25,489 bases of DNA from an uncultured Treponema sp. GTDB lineage: Bacteria; Spirochaetota; Spirochaetia; Treponematales; Treponemataceae. Position 1 is the first letter of the stretch, and every line of letters starts with the position of its first letter. The stretch lies in contig CAKZZO010000002.1 of NCBI GenBank assembly GCA_937885175.1, forward strand, positions 1-25,489. The letters run 5' to 3'. Position numbers and translations under genes: made by a program. Shown piece after piece: positions 7,069 to 15,363 of this stretch. The notes under the pieces were generated by a model, which saw nothing but the letters and a program-made list of their open reading frames with translations, was not told the origin of the DNA and did not search any database.

Positions 7069-8046
7069 TTATTCAGCCAATCCTAAAGACTTCATCGTTG
7101 CGGTGACTTCTTCAAAGTTGGTTTTCAGGAATTTACCGAATTCGGCAGAATCCTGATAGGCAAGGTTCAGGTTCAGTTTGCCGGCAGTTTCTACAAAGTC
7201 CGGGTCTGCTTCGGCTTTTGCAAATGCATCCACCAAAACCTGCTTGATTGCCGGGTCAACGCCTTTTGGCAGTGCAAGGCCGCGCCAAGTAAAGTAGGTA
7301 ATGTCAAAGCCCTGCTCCTTGAAGGTGGGGATGTCGGGATAGTTTGCGGGGCGTTTTTCGTCCATAATGCCGATAACCTTTACGTTGCCTGCATCCAGCT
7401 GAGACTTTACTTCTGCCAGAGAAACAGACACGGCCTCAATATGACCGCCAGCCAGTGCCGTAACAGCACCTGCCGCGCCTTCAAATGCAACATGCTTTAC
7501 GTCAATTCCTGTCTTGTCAGCCAGAAGACCTGCACCGATGTGCCAGACAGAACCTGGTGCTGAGTTACCGATGGAAACTTTTCCCGGATTTGCCTTGCAG
7601 TAGTCAACGAATTCCTGCACGGTGTTGTAGGGAGCGTCAGCCTTTACCGTGAGTGTAGCCGCATCAGCATTAACGCGAATGAGCGGGTCATAATCAGCAT
7701 AGGTAAAGTCAATCAAGCCCTGCTGGGGAAGAGAATTCAATTCAAAGGTAATCATGCCAATGGTGTAGCCATCGGGCTTTGCATCTTTGATTGCTGCGTG
7801 ACCGATTGCGCCACCGCCACCAGTTTTGTTTTCCACGGTGATTGTCTGTCCAAGTTGTTTTTCAGCAGCACCACAAATAGCACGAAGGACAGCATCGGTT
7901 CCGCCACCTGCACCCCAAGGACAAATCATTGTGATTCCCTTTTTGGGATAGCCTTCAGCACCTTTATTGCTTTTTTTACAAGCAACCAGTGAAAGTGCTG
8001 AACCAACAAGCATGACCGCAGTAGCAACGGCGAGCAATTTTTTCAT
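7069..8046 (-). CDS. tctC: Tripartite tricarboxylate transporter substrate-binding lipoprotein TctC
   Basis: This is a 325-residue binding protein of the TctC/Bug family. The start is ATG 8046, with AGGAGG seven bases upstream and a lipoprotein signal MKKLLAVATA...LVAC (Cys23); a longer frame reaches 8106 but would bury the signal peptide. After a short linker the mature protein begins with YPKKGITMICPWGAGGGTDAVLRAI, the typical Bug-family P-W-x-x-G-G-x-x-D loop. ENKTGGGGAIGHAAIKDAKPDGYT and SIGNSAPGSVWHIGAGLL are also family-typical. It captures a carboxylate (identity unknown) outside the inner membrane and hands it to TctAB. A strong promoter lies just upstream and the gene is divergent from fhs. 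Confidence 0.93.
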   Translation of the reverse strand: MKKLLAVATAVMLVGSALSLVACKKSNKGAEGYPKKGITMICPWGAGGGTDAVLRAICGAAEKQLGQTITVENKTGGGGAIGHAAIKDAKPDGYTIGMITFELNSLPQQGLIDFTYADYDPLIRVNADAATLTVKADAPYNTVQEFVDYCKANPGKVSIGNSAPGSVWHIGAGLLADKTGIDVKHVAFEGAAGAVTALAGGHIEAVSVSLAEVKSQLDAGNVKVIGIMDEKRPANYPDIPTFKEQGFDITYFTWRGLALPKGVDPAIKQVLVDAFAKAEADPDFVETAGKLNLNLAYQDSAEFGKFLKTNFEEVTATMKSLGLAE

Positions 8047-8079
8047 AAAGTTTCCTCCTGTATTTTTTACGAAACTACG

Positions 8080-8091
8080 AATACTAGTATT
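8080..8091. promoter_or_regulatory. 12-bp palindrome at the predicted tctC transcription start
   Basis: AATACTAGTATT is a perfect palindrome located just after the tctC -10 box, where transcription is expected to begin (about 8088). A repressor bound there would block initiation. No specific regulator can be named; short AT-rich palindromes also occur by chance. Confidence 0.35.
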
Positions 8092-8094
8092 ATC

Positions 8095-8122
8095 ATTATA
8101 CCACACCTTTTTTAGAATGCAA
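8095..8122 (-). promoter_or_regulatory. Promoter of tctCBA
   Basis: On the minus strand TTGCAT (8122-8117), a 16-base spacer and a perfect TATAAT (8100-8095), preceded by TGG, give a strong extended -10 promoter. The leader to the tctC ATG is about 40 bases and carries AGGAGG. Confidence 0.7.
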
Positions 8123-8133
8123 ATTTTTCCTAG

Positions 8134-8162
8134 TTGCCCATATCTTAAAATTGGTCTAATAT
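8134..8162 (+). promoter_or_regulatory. Promoter of fhs
   Basis: TTGCCC (8134-8139), a 17-base spacer and TAATAT (8157-8162) form a reasonable sigma70-type promoter, with a start expected near 8169 and a leader of about 20 bases holding GGAGG before the fhs ATG. Confidence 0.5.
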
Positions 8163-8189
8163 GGAATATCCTTTTTGCGGAGGCAAAGT

Positions 8190-9872
8190 ATGCTTACAGA
8201 TATTCAAATTGCTCAGGCAAATACCATGGCGCCGATTACGGATATTGCAAAAAAAATCGGTATCGGTGCAGAATCGCTGGAAATGTACGGACAGTACAAG
8301 GCGAAAGTGACGATGGCGGAATTGCGTTCTCTGCAGAAAAAAGTTGCGGACGGAAAGAAGGGGAAGCTTATTCTGGTTACTGCTATCACGCCTACCCCTG
8401 CGGGTGAGGGAAAGTCAACCGTTTCTATCGGACTTGCAGATGGATTGCGCAAAATCGGAAAGAATGCCGTGATTGCCCTTCGTGAGCCGTCTTTGGGACC
8501 TTGTTTTGGCGTAAAGGGGGGAGCCTGTGGCGGGGGCTATGCGCAGATTGTTCCTATGGAAGAAATCAACCTGCACTTTACGGGAGACATTCATGCCATA
8601 TCCGTGGCAAACAATCTGATTGCCGCCCTAATTGACAACCATATTCAGCAGGGAAATGCACTGGGAATTGATCCCCGTACCATCAGCTGGAAACGATGTG
8701 TCGATTTGAATGACCGTGCCCTGCGCAACATTACCATTGGTTTGGGTGGAACTGCAAATGGCGTACCTCGTGAAGACCATTTCTGTATTTCCGTTGCCAG
8801 CGAACTTATGGCGATTATCTGTCTTGCCACTTCTATCTCTGACCTAAAAAAACGTATTGACAACATTACGGTTGCCCAAGATTTTTCCAAAAAACCGGTG
8901 CGCTTTGCCGCCCTCAAATGTACGGGAGCCATTGCTGCCGTACTAAAAGATGCTGTTCGTCCCAATCTGGTGCAGACGCTGGAAAAAACGCCTGCTTTTG
9001 TTCACGGCGGTCCTTTTGCAAACATCGCTCATGGCTGTAACAGCATAAATGCTACTACCTGCGCCCTTGCCACTGGCGACTACGTGATTACCGAAGCAGG
9101 CTTTGCTGCTGATTTGGGTGCAGAAAAATTCATGGACATAAAATGCCGTATCGCCGGGCTTTCTCCCCATGCCGTGGTAATTGTCGCGACCATTCGTGCC
9201 CTCAAAATGCATGGCGGCGTAGAAAAGGCTGCGCTCAGCAGTCCGAATGTTTCTGCCGTGGAAAAAGGTTTTGAAAATCTTCGCATACATATAGAAAACA
9301 TTGCAAAGTTTGGCGTGCCGTCTCTGGTGGCAATCAATCACTTTGTCACTGATTCAGACGAAGAAACTGCTACCCTTATATCCCTGTGCGAAAAGGCAGG
9401 CGCAAAGGCTCTTGTTACCCAAGGCTGGGGAAAAGGTGGCGAAGGTGCCGCTGACTTGGCAAAAGAAGTTGTTGCCCTCTGTGACAGCGGAAAGGCTTCC
9501 TTTACCCATCTGTATGCTGATGAACTTCCCCTTAAAGATAAGATTGAAAAGGTTGCCAAGGAAATCTACCGTGCAGGTTCAGTGGAATTTTCTTCTCTGG
9601 CCCTTAAAAAACTTGCACAGTTTACGGCGGACGGCTACGGCTCTCTTCCCATTTGTGTGGCAAAGACACAGAATTCCATCAGCCATGATCCCAAGCTTTT
9701 TGGTGCTCCCACCGGCTATACCTTTCCGGTACGCGACGTACAGTTGTACAGTGGAGCCGGTTTTGTAGTCGTTCTTGCGGGAGACATTATGACCATGCCG
9801 GGACTTCCCAGACAGCCCGCAGCCCTCAATATTGATGTGGATGACGACGGCATTATTTCTGGCTTGTTTTAA
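8190..9872 (+). CDS. fhs: Formate--tetrahydrofolate ligase
   Basis: Fhs makes 10-formyl-tetrahydrofolate from formate, tetrahydrofolate and ATP, feeding one-carbon units into purine and formyl-Met-tRNA synthesis or acetogenic metabolism. The 560-residue length is normal for the family. The ATP loop TPTPAGEGKST lies at 67-77, followed by REPSLGPCFGVKGGACGGGYAQ and, later, ITEAGFAADLGAEKFMDIKC and NHFVTDSDEE, all hallmark Fhs segments. I chose ATG 8190 because GGAGG sits six bases upstream; an upstream TTG at 8175 would place that ribosome site inside the gene. It is transcribed divergently from the tct operon and is followed 45 bases later by a membrane-protein gene. Cytoplasmic, probably a homotetramer as in the family. 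Confidence 0.97.
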   Translation: MLTDIQIAQANTMAPITDIAKKIGIGAESLEMYGQYKAKVTMAELRSLQKKVADGKKGKLILVTAITPTPAGEGKSTVSIGLADGLRKIGKNAVIALREPSLGPCFGVKGGACGGGYAQIVPMEEINLHFTGDIHAISVANNLIAALIDNHIQQGNALGIDPRTISWKRCVDLNDRALRNITIGLGGTANGVPREDHFCISVASELMAIICLATSISDLKKRIDNITVAQDFSKKPVRFAALKCTGAIAAVLKDAVRPNLVQTLEKTPAFVHGGPFANIAHGCNSINATTCALATGDYVITEAGFAADLGAEKFMDIKCRIAGLSPHAVVIVATIRALKMHGGVEKAALSSPNVSAVEKGFENLRIHIENIAKFGVPSLVAINHFVTDSDEETATLISLCEKAGAKALVTQGWGKGGEGAADLAKEVVALCDSGKASFTHLYADELPLKDKIEKVAKEIYRAGSVEFSSLALKKLAQFTADGYGSLPICVAKTQNSISHDPKLFGAPTGYTFPVRDVQLYSGAGFVVVLAGDIMTMPGLPRQPAALNIDVDDDGIISGLF

Positions 9873-9917
9873 ATAGATGACGGTTCTTGCAGCACAGGAG
9901 CCCTTTTTGGAGTATAT

Positions 9918-10718
9918 ATGTTCAAATTTTTCTTGAAGAAGAACTTTTGCGATGGCTGGGATAATCTTTTTTTCATCCTGCTGAGCAATGTTCTTTTTAT
10001 TGCATTGTTTGCTGGCTTTGGTTTTCTGGCAAGACTGGCCGCGACAATCAATCTGCTTACCATGTTTGCCGTGATTATTCTGGCAACAGGCCTGCTTATG
10101 GCGGTGGTCTTTGCATGGGGGGCAATTGCCCGAAAAATTGCGGACTTTAATACGCCTTCCATTTCCCTCTTTTTCCGCTCGCTACAAGAGTCTTGGAAAA
10201 CAGGATTTGTCTTTGGCCTTCTGCTGGGTGTGTTTGTGATTTTTGTGGCTACGGCCGTTTCCTATTATCTTCGCATGGCTTTTTCTGGAAAGAGCATCGG
10301 ACTTTTCTTTGTGTCGATGATTGCATTCTTTACGCTTGTCTGTGTTATGGCAATGCAATGGTTCTTGCCCCTGTATTTTTTACAGGAGACCAACACCTTT
10401 GCCAAATGTTTCAAAAAATCTTTCATCATCTTTTTTGACAATGCAGGCTTTTCTTTTGTCATGCTGCTCTATAATCTCTTTCTCTTCCTGCTGTCATTTC
10501 CCCTCTTTTTCATGCTGCCGGGGGTAAACGGCATTACGCTTTCCAATATGAATGCGCTCCGCCTGCGCCTCTACAAGTATGACTGGCTTGAAGAGCATCC
10601 TGACTATGAAAATAATCGTGACAAGCGTGCTGACGTGCCTTGGGAAGAACTGATTGCTGATGACAAAGAGTCTCTGGGAGAGCGTAAACTGCTTTCTTTT
10701 ATTTTTCCCTGGAAATAA
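9918..10718 (+). CDS. Conserved multi-span membrane protein, function unknown (YesL/DUF624-like?)
   Basis: This 266-residue protein has about five to six predicted membrane segments (roughly 17-40, 48-72, 95-118, 127-152 and 172-201) and a charged cytoplasmic tail from residue 218 (LEEHPDYENNRDKRADVPWEEL). The N-terminal amphipathic MFKFFLKKNFCDGWDNLFFILLSN and the alternation of long helices recall the DUF624/YesL group, but this assignment is weak. The ATG has GGAG five bases upstream. It follows fhs by 45 bases with no terminator visible, so it may be cotranscribed. It converges on the PilZ-domain gene, leaving 85 bp that hold only a weak inverted repeat (AACGCA...TGCGTT, 10718-10743). Confidence 0.75.
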   Translation: MFKFFLKKNFCDGWDNLFFILLSNVLFIALFAGFGFLARLAATINLLTMFAVIILATGLLMAVVFAWGAIARKIADFNTPSISLFFRSLQESWKTGFVFGLLLGVFVIFVATAVSYYLRMAFSGKSIGLFFVSMIAFFTLVCVMAMQWFLPLYFLQETNTFAKCFKKSFIIFFDNAGFSFVMLLYNLFLFLLSFPLFFMLPGVNGITLSNMNALRLRLYKYDWLEEHPDYENNRDKRADVPWEELIADDKESLGERKLLSFIFPWK

Positions 10719-10803
10719 ACGCACATAGTTACATAAGATGCGTTCGTCAATCAAGCAGGTTGGAAGTCAGAAAAAGCAAAGAGCCGGTTTGGACAAGTCC
10801 TTT

Positions 10804-11640
10804 TTATGCTTGTGCTTTTGCGGCGGCAACATAGTCCGTTTTGTCTATGCTCATGCCTTCTACGGATTTAAGCATGGCTAGTTCCAGTGTCTCAAATACA
10901 TATTCCCGGATAACTTGAATGGATTCCTGAGGGGTCTGGTCGTTTATCATAAAGATTGCCGCATAGTTATTGCCGCTGGGCTTGATAACCAGTGTTTTTG
11001 CTTTTGTCTGAATTTGTTTTTGTCCCAATTGAATCGTAGAGAAAATTTCTCCGCGCCCCTGAACAAAGGGCAGTTCCTTTGGCGTAATCAAAACGGCAAC
11101 GGAAGCCGTACTGATATCAACGATTTGGGCGGTAAACATCTTGCCGTCCTGAATCCACAGGAAGCGGGCATTGGGGTCGGTCATACATATGGTTCGCACA
11201 TACTGACGGCGGCCTTTTGCTCCCAATTCGTCAAGTTTTCTTGCCAGCGTGGGAAGCATGGCTTTGAACTGACCTTCTATGTGGAATACACCGCCTGTTA
11301 TGTTGGGGTCTTCGCTGAGCACTTTTAATTCCATTGCACTTAAATGCTCATTCACCACGCCTACAATCGTTGAGTTAAAAACGTCATCTTGCTTTATGGA
11401 ATTGATAAGGTTCTGCCATGCGGGAATGTTCATCTGTGTTTCAGTATTGATGTAAAGAATCGCATCGTGGTGAACACGCAGATAACTTTTTACTCGCCGA
11501 TAGTCAGAAATTGTGTAGACTTCAAATTCAAGAATTTTTAAAACAGTAACAATATGGGTACGAACTGAGAAACTTGGGTTGAGAAAAAATATTTTTCGAC
11601 CGAATGCAGGACCCGCCGGTGCCTGTTGCTGCTGCTCCAT
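10804..11640 (-). CDS. PilZ-domain protein with N-terminal receiver-like region
   Basis: This 278-residue soluble protein has two parts. Residues about 14-135 look like a receiver-type alpha/beta domain (KIFFLNPSFSVRTHIVTVLKILEFEVYTI...HDAILYINTET) without an obvious phospho-acceptor arrangement. Residues about 143-255 look like a PilZ domain: GRRQYVR carries the RxxxR motif (Arg145-Arg149) and VDISTAS matches DxSxxG except that the final Gly is Ser (180). PilZ domains bind cyclic di-GMP through these two motifs, so binding may be retained or weakened. It sits behind its own promoter and after the terminator of the fusA operon. Its output target is not apparent from neighbours. The family call is fairly firm; the function is inferred. 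Confidence 0.72.
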   Translation of the reverse strand: MEQQQQAPAGPAFGRKIFFLNPSFSVRTHIVTVLKILEFEVYTISDYRRVKSYLRVHHDAILYINTETQMNIPAWQNLINSIKQDDVFNSTIVGVVNEHLSAMELKVLSEDPNITGGVFHIEGQFKAMLPTLARKLDELGAKGRRQYVRTICMTDPNARFLWIQDGKMFTAQIVDISTASVAVLITPKELPFVQGRGEIFSTIQLGQKQIQTKAKTLVIKPSGNNYAAIFMINDQTPQESIQVIREYVFETLELAMLKSVEGMSIDKTDYVAAAKAQA

Positions 11641-11654
11641 AATAATCCTTATAT

Positions 11655-11683
11655 ATTATATCGGTATATCGTGAATAATACAA
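11655..11683 (-). promoter_or_regulatory. Promoter of the PilZ-domain gene
   Basis: Minus strand TTGTAT (11683-11678), a 17-base spacer and a perfect TATAAT (11660-11655). Transcription should start near 11648, giving a leader of under ten bases that includes AAGGA before the ATG at 11640. Confidence 0.65.
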
Positions 11684-11698
11684 CTGTTGTTTCTGACG

Positions 11699-11750
11699 AA
11701 AAAACAAAAAAAGCCCTTTTTACCACACAAAATTACGGCAGTAAAAAGGG
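11699..11750 (-). terminator. Intrinsic terminator of the fusA operon
   Basis: On the minus strand CCCTTTTTAC (11750-11741) pairs perfectly with GTAAAAAGGG (11723-11714) around a 17-base loop and is followed by a long T-rich tract (about 11712-11699). It lies 33 bp after the stop of the P-loop gene. Confidence 0.85.
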
Positions 11751-11782
11751 TTCGCAGAGTAGACAATAGCCTTTTGTGAGTT

Positions 11783-12457
11783 TTATTTCTTGCTAATCAG
11801 CAAAGTCTTTGTGTCCAGTTTGAGGCTGGTTTCAACGTTCTTCTTGTCGCGCAGTTTGAGCACGATGAGTTCAACGTCGTTTGCCTTCTGCTCCAGATGA
11901 GCAACAATGGCAAAGTAGTCTTCCAATGCGGCCGGCACAGAATCAGCGAGTTTTTCACCTTCTGCACTTGCGCTGAACCATACCTTTACGTTTTCTGCCT
12001 TTGCATAGTCTGCAACTGCCTTTACGTCAGCATCGCTCACCTTTGCATAGTCAACACCGTCCATCACAACGCCAGCAACTTCGATGCCGCCAGCCTTGAG
12101 GGCCTTGAGCGTGTTTACTACTTTTGCAAGAGTGAAGTTGTCCAGAGAGAAGTTCAGAATCGTGCGTTTTGCAACTATATCGTCCTTCAGGTCTGCTGCA
12201 CCGTTCTTCTTCTTGGCGAGTTCAGCAAAAATGCCGTCGTACCAAGAGATGACGTTTGATGAGTGCAGGTCAAAGGTGACGTGTGCAAGCTGCTTGTCCT
12301 GCAAGAGTGTGTCCATACCAAACTGTACGAGCACACTGGTTTTTCCCAGACCTTTTTTTGCAGTAACGAGACCGATTTCTCCAGCCTTCAGACCGCCTTC
12401 CGTTGCTTCGTCAAAGAGACGTACGGGGCTTTTATCAAATAAATCCTGTTTTTCCAT
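11783..12457 (-). CDS. Small RecA/KaiC-like P-loop protein, function unknown
   Basis: This is a 224-residue protein with a RecA/KaiC/DnaB-like start: a lead-in LFDEATEGGLKAGEIGLVTA, then Walker A AKKGLGKTS (33-41; Lys39, Thr40, with the usual first Gly replaced by Ala). The hydrophobic strand VAGVVMDGVDYA (about 129-140, Asp135) is a likely Walker B. It is shorter than KaiC or RadA and lacks zinc, protease or helicase domains. Its charged, alanine-rich composition suggests a soluble, abundant protein. It starts 15 bases after the fusA stop with an AGGGAG ribosome site and is followed by a strong terminator, so it is cotranscribed with EF-G. A role linked to translation is only a guess from that position. 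Confidence 0.75.
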   Translation of the reverse strand: MEKQDLFDKSPVRLFDEATEGGLKAGEIGLVTAKKGLGKTSVLVQFGMDTLLQDKQLAHVTFDLHSSNVISWYDGIFAELAKKKNGAADLKDDIVAKRTILNFSLDNFTLAKVVNTLKALKAGGIEVAGVVMDGVDYAKVSDADVKAVADYAKAENVKVWFSASAEGEKLADSVPAALEDYFAIVAHLEQKANDVELIVLKLRDKKNVETSLKLDTKTLLISKK

Positions 12458-12472
12458 ATCTATCTCCCTGCC

Positions 12473-14560
12473 TTAGTTTCCGGCCTTTCTCTTAGCCTGA
12501 TATTCTTTAATCAGTTCGTCTGCAACTGCATTCGGAACACGACCATACTTCTCAAATTCCATCGTGAATTCTGCCTTACCCTGTGTTGAAGAACGCAGGA
12601 TTGTTGAGAAGCCGAACATTTCGCTCAGCGGAACTTCTGCGTTTACAGTAGACATGTTGTTTTCATCGGTAGAATCAAGGATAACGCCACGGCGCTGGTT
12701 AATCAGACCGAACATATTTCCCTGGAATTCTGTTGGACCTTCGATGGAAACCTTCATAATCGGTTCAAGAATAACCGGCTTTGCCTTCTCATAGCCTTCG
12801 CGGAATGCGCCGATAGCAGCAGTCTGGAATGCAATATCAGAAGAGTCAACAGGGTGATACTGACCGTCGTTGATAGTACAGCGAACGCCAACAACTGGAG
12901 CACCAATCAATGAGCCCTTTTCCATAGCCTTTTTGAAGCCCTTGTCACAAGAGGGAATGTATTCGTTGGGAATAGCACCGCCCTTGATTGAGTCCACGAA
13001 TTCGTAGTCTTTTTCTGCAAGCGGCTCCATAAATCCTGCAACACGACCGTACTGACCAGAACCACCTGTCTGCTTTTTGTGGGTGTAGTTGAAGTCCGCA
13101 CGGGCAGTGATTGATTCGCGGTATGCAACTTCCGGCTGAGAAACCTTAACTTCGCACTTGTATTCGCGCTTCATGCGTTCTACGTAAACTGCCAGGTGCA
13201 ACTCACCCATACCCTTGATGATGGTCTGATTTGATTCAGGGTCAACATAGGTTTGGAATGTGGGGTCTTCCTTAGTAAAGCGGTTCAGAGCCTTAGACAT
13301 GTTTGCGGCGTCGCTCTTGTTTACCGGTTCTATGGCTTCGGAAATAACCGGGTTGGGAACGAACATTGAAGTCATGGCGTAGTTGATGCCTTCGCCACAG
13401 AATGTGTCGCCAGAAGCGCAGTCAACGCCAAAGAGAGCGCAGATGTCGCCCGGTTCACCCACTGAAATATCTTCCATAGCGGCAGAGTTCATGCGGACGA
13501 GACGACCAACCTTGAACTTCTTGCGTGAGCGTGTATTGTAGAGTTCCATGCCCTTTACGACACGACCCTGATAGATACGGATATAAGTCAACTGACCGAA
13601 CTGACCGTCATCCAGTTTGAATGCCAGTGCAACAGCCGGCTTGTCGGGAACGTTAAAGAGTTCAACCTGCTCTTCGTTCTTGTCCAAATCCAGTCCGTAG
13701 TTATGAACTTCAGTCGGGTTGGGCAGGTAGCGTTCAACGCCGTCCAAAAGTGGCTGGATACCCTTGTTCATGTGGGCTGAACCACAGAATACGCCAACGA
13801 ACTGTTCTGCCAGAGTACCCTTGCGGATTGCTGCAATCAGCTGTTCTTCTTTTACATCGCCGCCTTCGAGAACTGCTTCCATCAGGCTGTCATCGAAGTT
13901 TGCTGCTTCTTCCAGAAGTTCCTGGCGATAGCGGTCGGCGTCTGCCTTGAGGTGAGCCGGGATTTCTGCGATGCGTACGTTTTCACCGTTTTCACCGTCG
14001 AAGTAGATTGCCTTCATGCCAACCAGGTCAACAACACCTTCCAGTTTGTCTTCCAGACCGATAGGCAGTTCAACCATGTGAGCATTCAGACCCAGTTTGT
14101 CGCGGAGCTGACCGCAGACACGGATGGGGTTTGCACCCTGACGGTCACACTTGTTTACAAATGCGATGCGGGGTACGTGATAGCGCTTGAGCTGGCGGTC
14201 AACAGTGATTGACTGTGACTGAACGCCTGCAACCGCGCACAAAATCATGATGGCACCGTCAAGAACACGCAGAGAGCGTTCAACTTCAACGGTAAAGTCA
14301 ACGTGACCGGGAGTGTCGATTAGGTTAATGGTGATGTCCTTCCACTGAACCTGTGTTGCTGCTGACTGGATAGTGATGCCGCGTTCGCGTTCCAGTTCCA
14401 TGTTGTCCATAACAGCGCCGACACCGTCTTTACCACGAACTTCGTGAATCGCATGAATCTTGTTGCAGTAGAACAGGATTCGTTCTGACGTGGTAGTCTT
14501 ACCAGAGTCAATGTGGGCACTAATACCGATATTACGTACTTTGGTAATATCAAAAGCCAT
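12473..14560 (-). CDS. fusA: Elongation factor G, spirochaete/mitochondrial (spdEFG1-like) type
   Basis: This 695-residue translational GTPase drives ribosomal translocation. The GTP-binding motifs are intact: G1 AHIDSGKT (15-22), switch I RERGITIQSAAT (58-69), G3 DTPGH (82-86) and G4 NKCD (136-139). Domains II-V follow, with domain IV recognisable from YRESITARADFNYTHKKQTGGSGQYGRV (about 495-522). The Ser in AHIDSGKTT (usually AHIDAGKTT in bacteria) and ITIQSAAT are typical of mitochondrial EFG1 and of the spdEFG1 class of spirochaetes, planctomycetes and deltaproteobacteria. Organisms with spdEFG1 usually also have spdEFG2 for ribosome recycling, which would lie elsewhere. The ATG 14560 has GAGAGG nine bases upstream. 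It is first in an operon with the P-loop gene. Confidence 0.96.
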   Translation of the reverse strand: MAFDITKVRNIGISAHIDSGKTTTSERILFYCNKIHAIHEVRGKDGVGAVMDNMELERERGITIQSAATQVQWKDITINLIDTPGHVDFTVEVERSLRVLDGAIMILCAVAGVQSQSITVDRQLKRYHVPRIAFVNKCDRQGANPIRVCGQLRDKLGLNAHMVELPIGLEDKLEGVVDLVGMKAIYFDGENGENVRIAEIPAHLKADADRYRQELLEEAANFDDSLMEAVLEGGDVKEEQLIAAIRKGTLAEQFVGVFCGSAHMNKGIQPLLDGVERYLPNPTEVHNYGLDLDKNEEQVELFNVPDKPAVALAFKLDDGQFGQLTYIRIYQGRVVKGMELYNTRSRKKFKVGRLVRMNSAAMEDISVGEPGDICALFGVDCASGDTFCGEGINYAMTSMFVPNPVISEAIEPVNKSDAANMSKALNRFTKEDPTFQTYVDPESNQTIIKGMGELHLAVYVERMKREYKCEVKVSQPEVAYRESITARADFNYTHKKQTGGSGQYGRVAGFMEPLAEKDYEFVDSIKGGAIPNEYIPSCDKGFKKAMEKGSLIGAPVVGVRCTINDGQYHPVDSSDIAFQTAAIGAFREGYEKAKPVILEPIMKVSIEGPTEFQGNMFGLINQRRGVILDSTDENNMSTVNAEVPLSEMFGFSTILRSSTQGKAEFTMEFEKYGRVPNAVADELIKEYQAKRKAGN

Positions 14561-14606
14561 ATTGTTTACCTCTCAAAAAAAGTTTCAAAAATTAGTGGAT
14601 TTATCA

Positions 14607-14635
14607 ATTTTATAGAAAAACAAAGGTTTTAGCAA
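14607..14635 (-). promoter_or_regulatory. Promoter of fusA
   Basis: Minus strand TTGCTA (14635-14630), a 17-base spacer and TAAAAT (14612-14607), five of six to consensus. The start is expected near 14600, giving a leader of about 40 bases with GAGAGG. Confidence 0.6.
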
Positions 14636-14669
14636 TATAGTTGCCGATGTTTTCTTATTGTGCGCCCCG

Positions 14670-15296
14670 TTATTCGGTCTGACCTTTTTCTTCCGCCGGG
14701 GCAGAATCTTCCCTGCTTTCCTCTGAGGATGACACAGACTGCTGCTCCTGTTTTTCGGCTGAATTTTCTTTCTGACCGGCCTGTTGGTCAGCATTTTTAT
14801 GAGCCTGCTCTAAATCCTGGGCAATCTGTTCCCGCTGAGCGGCTTCTGCGGCTTCCTTCTGTTGCTTTTCTGCCTTTTCCTGAATGGCCTTGTGGGCGGC
14901 TTCCAGTTTGTCTGCGGGAACTTTTTCCAGCTCCAGTTTTGCAAGTTTTTCGTATGCAGGCGGGAAGGAGCCGACGGGATAACTTGCGTAGAGTTTTGTC
15001 AATCCCTCTAGTGTTTCCACCGCATCTGTGTAGTTTTTGCTGCGCATATGCAGGTGACCGATTTCGTAGGTGGCTTCCGTATACAATGCGGGGTCTGAGC
15101 CGTAGCGTTCGACAACTGCGCTAAAATAGCGGAGGCTTTGCTTGTTCCTTCCTTTTTCAAAGGCTTCCTGTCCACGCTGAATCAGTTCCTTTGCGGTCAA
15201 GTCATCGGGAATTGGTTTGTTTGAGTTGCAGGAAAAAAATGTGGCTGCTGAAAGCGCAATCAGTGCGCCTGTCAAAAGGGTCAATACATGTTTCAT
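14670..15296 (-). CDS. TPR-containing lipoprotein
   Basis: This is a 208-residue lipoprotein. I chose ATG 15296 because it begins the signal peptide MKHVLTLLTG...TFFSC (lipidated Cys23, a relaxed spirochaetal lipobox); a longer open frame reaches 15521 but runs into clpP. Residues about 30-115 form tetratricopeptide-like helical hairpins (AKELIQRGQEAFEKGRNKQSLRYFSAVVERYG and TEATYEIGHLHMRSKNYTDAVETLEGL), as in outer-membrane assembly or tol-pal-type TPR proteins. From about 125 to the end the protein is a Glu/Gln/Lys/Ala-rich coiled-coil or disordered tail, EKQQKEAAEAAQREQ onward. It is probably periplasmic and membrane anchored. The -10 TACACT lies six bases before the ATG without a Shine-Dalgarno, so the mRNA may be leaderless. 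The specific function is unknown. Confidence 0.85.
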   Translation of the reverse strand: MKHVLTLLTGALIALSAATFFSCNSNKPIPDDLTAKELIQRGQEAFEKGRNKQSLRYFSAVVERYGSDPALYTEATYEIGHLHMRSKNYTDAVETLEGLTKLYASYPVGSFPPAYEKLAKLELEKVPADKLEAAHKAIQEKAEKQQKEAAEAAQREQIAQDLEQAHKNADQQAGQKENSAEKQEQQSVSSSEESREDSAPAEEKGQTE

Positions 15297-15302
15297 GCTT
15301 TT

Positions 15303-15308
15303 AGTGTA
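15303..15308 (-). promoter_or_regulatory. Predicted extended -10 of the TPR lipoprotein (leaderless)
   Basis: Minus strand TGG-TACACT (the TACACT at 15308-15303) lies six bases (AAAAGC) before the ATG. There is no good -35; the upstream region is a T-tract. Confidence 0.35.
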
Positions 15309-15363
15309 CCATCTTGTAAAAATAAAAAAAAGATACCAGACAAAAGTTACGCAAGAATTATCG

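Noticed and set aside
8175..8189. TTG start for fhs five codons upstream
   Set aside because: The ribosome binding site GGAGG lies between this TTG and ATG 8190, so it serves the ATG.
8943..9341. Minus-strand open frame within fhs
   Set aside because: Antisense shadow of a highly conserved enzyme, with no start signals.
10718..10743. AACGCA...TGCGTT inverted repeat as a bidirectional terminator between convergent genes
   Set aside because: The stem is only six bases with a long loop and no T-tract on either strand.
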